In this document: positions 59,923 to 64,000 of the stretch, piece by piece | Layout of the letters: each line of letters opens with the position of its first letter | Position numbering within the stretch: position 1 is the first letter of the stretch | Source: JBDLRH01 sp039800165 | Lineage (GTDB): Bacteria; Pseudomonadota; Gammaproteobacteria; Burkholderiales; Burkholderiaceae_C | Direction: 5' to 3' | Assembly: GCA_039800165.1 (NCBI GenBank) | Contig: JBDLRH010000011.1 | Span: forward strand, 1-64,000 | DNA length: 64,000 bases | Made by a program: the position numbers and the translations under genes | The notes under the pieces: model-generated | Told to the model about the DNA's origin: nothing | The model's database searches: none | What the model saw: the letters and a program-made list of their open reading frames with translations, nothing else

Positions 59923-60741
59923 ATGAACCCATCCGAACCGTCCACCCACCACGCCCCGCGCGCTGGCGTGCTGAACATTCCGTCGATGCGTGGACAGTGC
60001 TCCGACGCCGAGTGGCAGGCCCGCGTGGACCTGGCCGCCTGCTACCGGCTGGTGGCGCTGTACGGCATGTCGGACATGATGGCCAACCACATCTCGAGCC
60101 ACATTCCCGACCAGCCCGGCGCCTTCCTCATCAACGCCTACGGGATGATGTACGAGGAGATCACCGCCTCCAGCCTGATCAAGGTGGACCTGGACGGCAA
60201 CATCCTCAGCAAGCCGGATTTCGGCGCGCTGAATTACGGCATCAACCGCGCGGGCTATGTGATCCACAGCGCGGTGCACCGCGCGCGGCCTGAGGTGGGC
60301 TGCGTGATCCACACCCACAGCTGGGCCTCGATGGCGGTGTCCACGCTGGAGTGCGGCCTGCTGCCGATCACGCAAACCGCGATGCGCTTTCTGAAGATCG
60401 GCTATCACGACTACCAGGGCGTGGTGCTCGACACCGCCGAGCAGGAGTCATTGATCGCCGACCTGGGGCAGGGCGAGGCGGTGATCCTGCGCAACCACGG
60501 CTCGCTGGTGGTGGGCCGCACCGTCGGCGAGGCCTTCAACTGGACGCACCGGCTGGAGCTGGCCTGCCGCTCGCAGATCGGCGCGATGGCCTGCAATTCG
60601 CCGCTGCGCAGCGTGGCCCAGCCCATCCTGGAAGAGACCTGGAACAACTACCAGCCGGGCACGCGCCGGCCCTACGGGCAGATGGAGTGGCCGGCGCTGC
60701 TGCGCAAGCTCGACCGCCTGGACCCGGGGTTCCGGGACTGA
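59923..60741 (+). CDS. Class II aldolase/adducin family protein
   Basis: 272 residues with the metal-binding His residues of the fold in CVIHTHSW and the third in LRNHGSLVVG. An N-terminal ALYGMSDMMANHISSHIPD segment holds the phosphate- or carboxylate-binding Asn/Ser residues. Members of this group cleave or decarboxylate hydroxy acids; the substrate is unknown. It follows tcuB by 12 bp with the ribosome binding site AAGGAGG, so it is in the same operon. Confidence 0.88.
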   Translation: MNPSEPSTHHAPRAGVLNIPSMRGQCSDAEWQARVDLAACYRLVALYGMSDMMANHISSHIPDQPGAFLINAYGMMYEEITASSLIKVDLDGNILSKPDFGALNYGINRAGYVIHSAVHRARPEVGCVIHTHSWASMAVSTLECGLLPITQTAMRFLKIGYHDYQGVVLDTAEQESLIADLGQGEAVILRNHGSLVVGRTVGEAFNWTHRLELACRSQIGAMACNSPLRSVAQPILEETWNNYQPGTRRPYGQMEWPALLRKLDRLDPGFRD

Positions 60742-60814
60742 CCCTCAGGCGCAGTGTCGTGGGCAAGCGGTTGGTGTGTGACCCATGGTGCCGGATGGCG
60801 ATGAAGGCGATGCC

Positions 60815-61831
60815 ATGGGCGTGAGCGCGCCGCTTCGCATCTTGCTGTCGGCGCAAGCGCTCGATGCGATCGGTCCGCCGCTGCAGTCGCTGGCCGCTGC
60901 ACACGGGGTGTCGATCACGCCGGTGGTGGCCGAGCAGGCGCCGCCGCAGGTCGATGTGGATGTGGCGTTTGTCTCGCGCGATGTCACTTCAACGTCCACC
61001 AAGCACGAAGTGCTGCCGCACACGCAGCGCTTTTACGACCAGATGCTGAACGCGGGCACGCTGCGCTGGGCGCACATCCACTCGGCGGGCGCCGACAGGC
61101 CGGTGTACCAGCAGCTGCATGCGCGCGGCGTCATAGTCACCACCTCCAGCGGCGCCAATGCGCTGGTGGTGGCGCATTCGGTGCTGGCGGGTGTGCTGAT
61201 GCTGGCGCGCGAGATGCCCACGCTGATGCAGGCCCAGCGCGAGCGTGCGTGGCGCCCCTTGGTGGCCGGCGTGCAGCCGCGCGACCTGCCCGGGCAGCAC
61301 GCGGTGGTGGCTGGCTTCGGGCCGGTGGGCCGGCATGTGGCGCGGCTGCTCGATGCGCTGGGCCTGCGGGTGAGCGTGCTGCGGCGCACAGGCGGCACGG
61401 CGGTGGATGAATCGCACACCTGGCCTGCACACCCGTACGAACACATCGACGCGCTGCTGCCGCAGGCCGACTGGCTGGTACTGGCCTGCCCCTTGAGCGA
61501 TCGAACCCGAAGCCTGCTGAATGCACGGCGCATGGCATGCATGCCGCGCGGCGCGCGCATCGTGAATGTAGCGCGCGGCGAGGTGGTGGACGAGGCTGCG
61601 TTGATCGCTGCGCTGCATTCGGGCCACCTGGGGGGCGCAATGCTGGATGTGTTTGCGCACGAGCCGCTGCCCGCCGACTCGCCGCTGTGGAGTCTGCCCA
61701 ACGTGATTGCCACACCGCACACCGCCGGTCACTCCGACGGCAACGCGGCGCGCGTGGCGCAGATGTTCCTCGACAACCTCGCGCGCTGGCTGCGCGATGA
61801 GCCGCTGGCGCAGCGCATCGGCAGCGGCTGA
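60815..61831 (+). CDS. D-2-hydroxyacid dehydrogenase
   Basis: NAD(P)-dependent enzyme interconverting 2-keto and 2-hydroxy acids. Rossmann motif AGFGPVGRHVARLL near residue 165, catalytic Arg in NVARGEVVDEAAL, Glu in FAHEPLP and His in TPHTAGHS complete the triad. 338 residues from ATG 60815, which has GAAGG 7 bp upstream; ATG 60785 is an in-frame alternative. The N-terminal substrate domain ends at the SAGADRPVYQQL region. Probably part of the same catabolic operon. Confidence 0.88.
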   Translation: MGVSAPLRILLSAQALDAIGPPLQSLAAAHGVSITPVVAEQAPPQVDVDVAFVSRDVTSTSTKHEVLPHTQRFYDQMLNAGTLRWAHIHSAGADRPVYQQLHARGVIVTTSSGANALVVAHSVLAGVLMLAREMPTLMQAQRERAWRPLVAGVQPRDLPGQHAVVAGFGPVGRHVARLLDALGLRVSVLRRTGGTAVDESHTWPAHPYEHIDALLPQADWLVLACPLSDRTRSLLNARRMACMPRGARIVNVARGEVVDEAALIAALHSGHLGGAMLDVFAHEPLPADSPLWSLPNVIATPHTAGHSDGNAARVAQMFLDNLARWLRDEPLAQRIGSG

Positions 61832-61897
61832 CTCACGGCACGCCGAGCCGCACCCAATCCCACCTGACGACACACGACCGGACACAAGGAGACCCCC

Positions 61898-62653
61898 ATG
61901 GACCTGCACATCGCCGACAAGACCGCCCTCGTCACCGGGGCCAGCACAGGCATTGGCCGCGGCATCGCACTGGCGCTGGCCGCAGAAGGCGTGCAGCTCG
62001 CGATTTCGGCGCGGCGCGTGAACCTGCTCGAAGAAGTGGCCGCCGAGGTCGTGGCACGCGGCGGCAAGCGGCCGGTCATCATCGAAAGCGACCTGTATGC
62101 CGACGATGCAGCGCACAAGCTCACACAGGCCGCGCTGGCAGGTCTAGGCCATGTGGATATCCTCGTCAACAACGCCGGCGGCTCGCGCAGCTTTGCCGAC
62201 CTGCATGTCAGCGAAGACCGCTGGCAAGAGGCGATCACGCTGAACTTTCATCGCCCGCGCCAGGTGGCCGACCAGCTGATCGACCAGATGATTGCGCGCA
62301 ACTGGGGCCGCATCATCAACATCACCGGCAAGAGCGAGCCCGACCATGTGAACGGCGCCTTCTGCGCCAAGGCCGGCATCCACAGCTGGGCCAAGGGCCT
62401 GAGCCGCATGGTGGGCAAGCACGGCATCACGGTGAACTCGATTCCGCCCGGGCGCATCCACTCCGAGCAGATCTTTCGCAACTACACGCCCGAGTACCGC
62501 CAGTGGCAGGCCGACAACGAGATTCCGGTGGGCCGCTACGGCGAGCCGGAAGACCTGGCCAACCTGGTGTGCTTTCTCGCGTCGCCGCGCGCGAGCTACA
62601 TCACCGGGGCGGTGATTCCGGTGGACGGCGGCCTGCGCCGCTACCAGTTCTGA
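61898..62653 (+). CDS. Short-chain dehydrogenase/reductase family protein (atypical active site)
   Basis: 251-residue SDR with an intact cofactor motif TGASTGIGRGIALAL and NNAGG. The catalytic YxxxK is altered: the site reads AFCAK, so Tyr is replaced by Ala (with Phe one position later) and the usual Ser before it is not obvious (ITGKSEP). Such a protein may not work as a normal oxidoreductase. Ribosome binding site GGAGA 5 bp before ATG. Located between the hydroxyacid dehydrogenase and the Bug receptor. Confidence 0.85.
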   Translation: MDLHIADKTALVTGASTGIGRGIALALAAEGVQLAISARRVNLLEEVAAEVVARGGKRPVIIESDLYADDAAHKLTQAALAGLGHVDILVNNAGGSRSFADLHVSEDRWQEAITLNFHRPRQVADQLIDQMIARNWGRIINITGKSEPDHVNGAFCAKAGIHSWAKGLSRMVGKHGITVNSIPPGRIHSEQIFRNYTPEYRQWQADNEIPVGRYGEPEDLANLVCFLASPRASYITGAVIPVDGGLRRYQF

Positions 62654-62699
62654 AACCCATAAGATCGCACCTGCGCACCATCACAACAGGAGACCGACC

Positions 62700-63698
62700 A
62701 TGACTTCCCCCTTGCGCAAGCCCGTGACCCTCAGCCGCCGCCAGGTGATGCTTGGTGCGGCCGCGGCGCTGGCCGTGCCCGGCGTGAACGCGCAGGGCGC
62801 CTGGCCCAACAAGCCGATCCGCTGGATCGTTCCGTTTGCACCTGGCGGCACCTCCAGCATCGTGGCGCGCACCATCGCCACCGAGCTGACCAAGCAGATG
62901 GGCGTGAGCTTCGTCATCGACAACAAGGGCGGTGGTGGTGGCGTGCCGGCGATGCAGGAGGCGATGCGCGCACCGGCCGATGGCTACACCATCGTCATGA
63001 GCCACATCGGGCTGATGGCGGTCAACCCGCTGATCTATCCGGACAGCGGCTACGACGTGAACAAGGACTTCGTGCCGGTGACGCTGCTGTCGCGCGTGCC
63101 CAGCCTGTTCGTGGTGCACAAGGACGTGCCGGTGACCGACCTGAAGTCGCTGGTGGCCTATGTGAAGGCGCGGCCGGGGCGGCTGAACTACGCGTCGGCG
63201 GGCAATGCCAGTGCCGGTCACCTGGCGATGGAGGCGCTCAAGCTCGCCACCGGCATGTTCATCACCCACATCCCCTATCGCGGCACCGGCCCGGCGCTGA
63301 CCGACGTGCTGGCCGGGCGCATCGAACTGTTCTCGGCGGGCACGCCGGCGCTGCTGCCGCACATCCGCAGCGGTGCGCTGCGCTGCATCGGCACCGGCAC
63401 CACGCAGCGCCTGCCGGTGCTGCCGGACGTGCCGACCATTGCCGAGCAGGGCCTGAAGGACTTCGAGACGGTGCAGTGGTACGGCATCACCGTGCGTGCG
63501 GGCACGCCGCCGGAGATCATCACCCGGCTGCAGCAGGAATGCGCCAGGGCGATGCGGGCACCGGACGTCATCGCCAAATACGAAGCCGAGGCGGCCATCC
63601 CCGGCGGTGGCCCGCCGGCCGAATACGGCGCCTTCATCGCGCGCGAGCAGGCGCGCTGGAAGGACGTCGTGATCAAGGGACAGATCAAGCCGGGTTGA
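62700..63698 (+). CDS. Bug-family (TctC-like) tripartite tricarboxylate transporter receptor
   Basis: Periplasmic substrate-binding protein, 332 residues. A Tat-like leader (SRRQVMLGAAAALAVPGVNAQG) precedes the Bug start WPNKPIRWIVPFAPGGTSSIVAR. Family landmarks PYRGTGPALTDVLAGRIEL and VPTIAEQGLKDFE are present. No TctA or TctB membrane partner is seen before the window ends. It may bind tricarballylate or another carboxylic acid used by this cluster. Confidence 0.9.
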   Translation: MTSPLRKPVTLSRRQVMLGAAAALAVPGVNAQGAWPNKPIRWIVPFAPGGTSSIVARTIATELTKQMGVSFVIDNKGGGGGVPAMQEAMRAPADGYTIVMSHIGLMAVNPLIYPDSGYDVNKDFVPVTLLSRVPSLFVVHKDVPVTDLKSLVAYVKARPGRLNYASAGNASAGHLAMEALKLATGMFITHIPYRGTGPALTDVLAGRIELFSAGTPALLPHIRSGALRCIGTGTTQRLPVLPDVPTIAEQGLKDFETVQWYGITVRAGTPPEIITRLQQECARAMRAPDVIAKYEAEAAIPGGGPPAEYGAFIAREQARWKDVVIKGQIKPG

Positions 63699-64000
63699 TG
63701 GCGCAGGGTCCGCGCATCGCGCCCGTCGAGCCGGGCACCCGGCCCGGGCTGGCCGCGCTGGAGGCGCAGGTCGTTGCATCGCGCGGCCGCATCTCGCCGC
63801 TGTACCAGGTGCTGCTCAACAGCCCGGCGCTGCTGCAGGGCTGGGAGCCGCTGCTGACGGCCATCCGCCAGCGCTGCAGCGTGCCGCCTGCGCTGCGTGA
63901 ACTGGTGATCCTGCGGGTGGCGGTACTCAACCGCGCGCCCTATGAGTTCGACGCCCACCGGCCGCATGCGCAAGCTGCGGGCCTGTCGGCGCTGGCGATC
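63698..64000 (+). CDS. Carboxymuconolactone decarboxylase family protein (3' partial)
   Basis: The ATG shares one base with the stop of the preceding gene. The visible 101 residues include LNSPALLQGWEPLLTAIRQRCSVPPALRELVILRVAVLNRAPYEFDAHRPHA, a CMD/AhpD-like helical pattern (ELVILRVA, then E-x2-H region). No CxxC is seen in the visible part. The gene runs off the window, so its full length and role are open. Confidence 0.75.
   Translation, partial: MAQGPRIAPVEPGTRPGLAALEAQVVASRGRISPLYQVLLNSPALLQGWEPLLTAIRQRCSVPPALRELVILRVAVLNRAPYEFDAHRPHAQAAGLSALAI

Noticed and set aside
1..64000. tRNA or rRNA genes, insertion sequences, CRISPR arrays, phage or plasmid signatures
   Set aside because: None was recognised; nearly all of the window is accounted for by compact, codon-biased chromosomal genes.

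Overview
This window is a GC-rich (roughly 70% by eye) photosynthesis gene cluster from a purple bacterium, followed by a few housekeeping genes and the start of an organic-acid catabolic cluster. Gene content and order (crtE-crtF-bchCXYZ-puf-crtA-crtD-crtC, an RC with a tetraheme PufC, a HiPIP gene, aerobic cyclase AcsF, acyclic spheroidene-type carotenoids) point to a photosynthetic betaproteobacterium of the order Burkholderiales, close to Rubrivivax or Rhodoferax. The genus is an inference. I saw no rRNA, tRNA, insertion sequence, CRISPR array or origin.

Layout. 1-3.9 kb, plus: bchI (5' cut), bchD, bchO. 3.9-11.7 kb, minus: a complete ccmABCDEFGHI cytochrome c maturation operon, divergent from crtE. 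11.9-26.2 kb, plus: crtE, crtF, bchC, bchX, bchY, bchZ, pufB, a small membrane ORF, pufA, pufL, pufM, pufC, crtA, crtD, crtC. 26.3-28.5 kb, plus: pucB, pucA, pucC and a 28-residue membrane ORF. 28.6-45.7 kb, minus: a 14-gene run read as bchF, bchN, bchB, bchH, bchL, bchM, lhaA, puhA, puhB, puhC, acsF, puhE, crtI, crtB. 45.9-52.5 kb, plus: aerR, ppsR, bchG, an orf428-type PucC relative, bchP, tspO. 52.7-54.1 kb: hip and a divergent LysR regulator. 54.1-57.2 kb: an MFS transporter, ssb and mnmA. 57.3-64 kb, plus: tcuA, tcuB, a class II aldolase, a 2-hydroxyacid dehydrogenase, an unusual SDR, a Bug receptor and a CMD protein (3' cut).

How it works together. BchIDH, BchM and AcsF make the ring of bacteriochlorophyll from Mg-protoporphyrin. 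BchNBL, BchF, BchXYZ and BchC finish the macrocycle, and BchG and BchP add and reduce the tail. CrtE, B, I, C, D, F and A make methoxylated carotenoids. puf and puh encode the RC-LH1 core, pucBA encodes LH2, and PucC, LhaA and PuhBCE are assembly factors. Ccm proteins mature the c-type hemes of PufC; HiPIP probably feeds electrons to PufC. Sites of the form TGT-N12-ACA, or one mismatch from it, lie in front of ccmA, crtE, bchC, pucB, bchF/aerR and bchG. They suggest that the PpsR encoded here, with AerR, controls most of the cluster and possibly the ccm operon.

Most noteworthy: a one-helix ORF inserted between pufB and pufA; a 28-residue membrane ORF after pucC; an LH2 alpha with the Phe-Leu pair of blue-shifted (LH3-type) antennae; two end-fused PpsR-like operators TGT-N12-ACGT-N12-ACA; a PpsR site on the ccm promoter; and a crtC with no usable start codon unless one G is restored.
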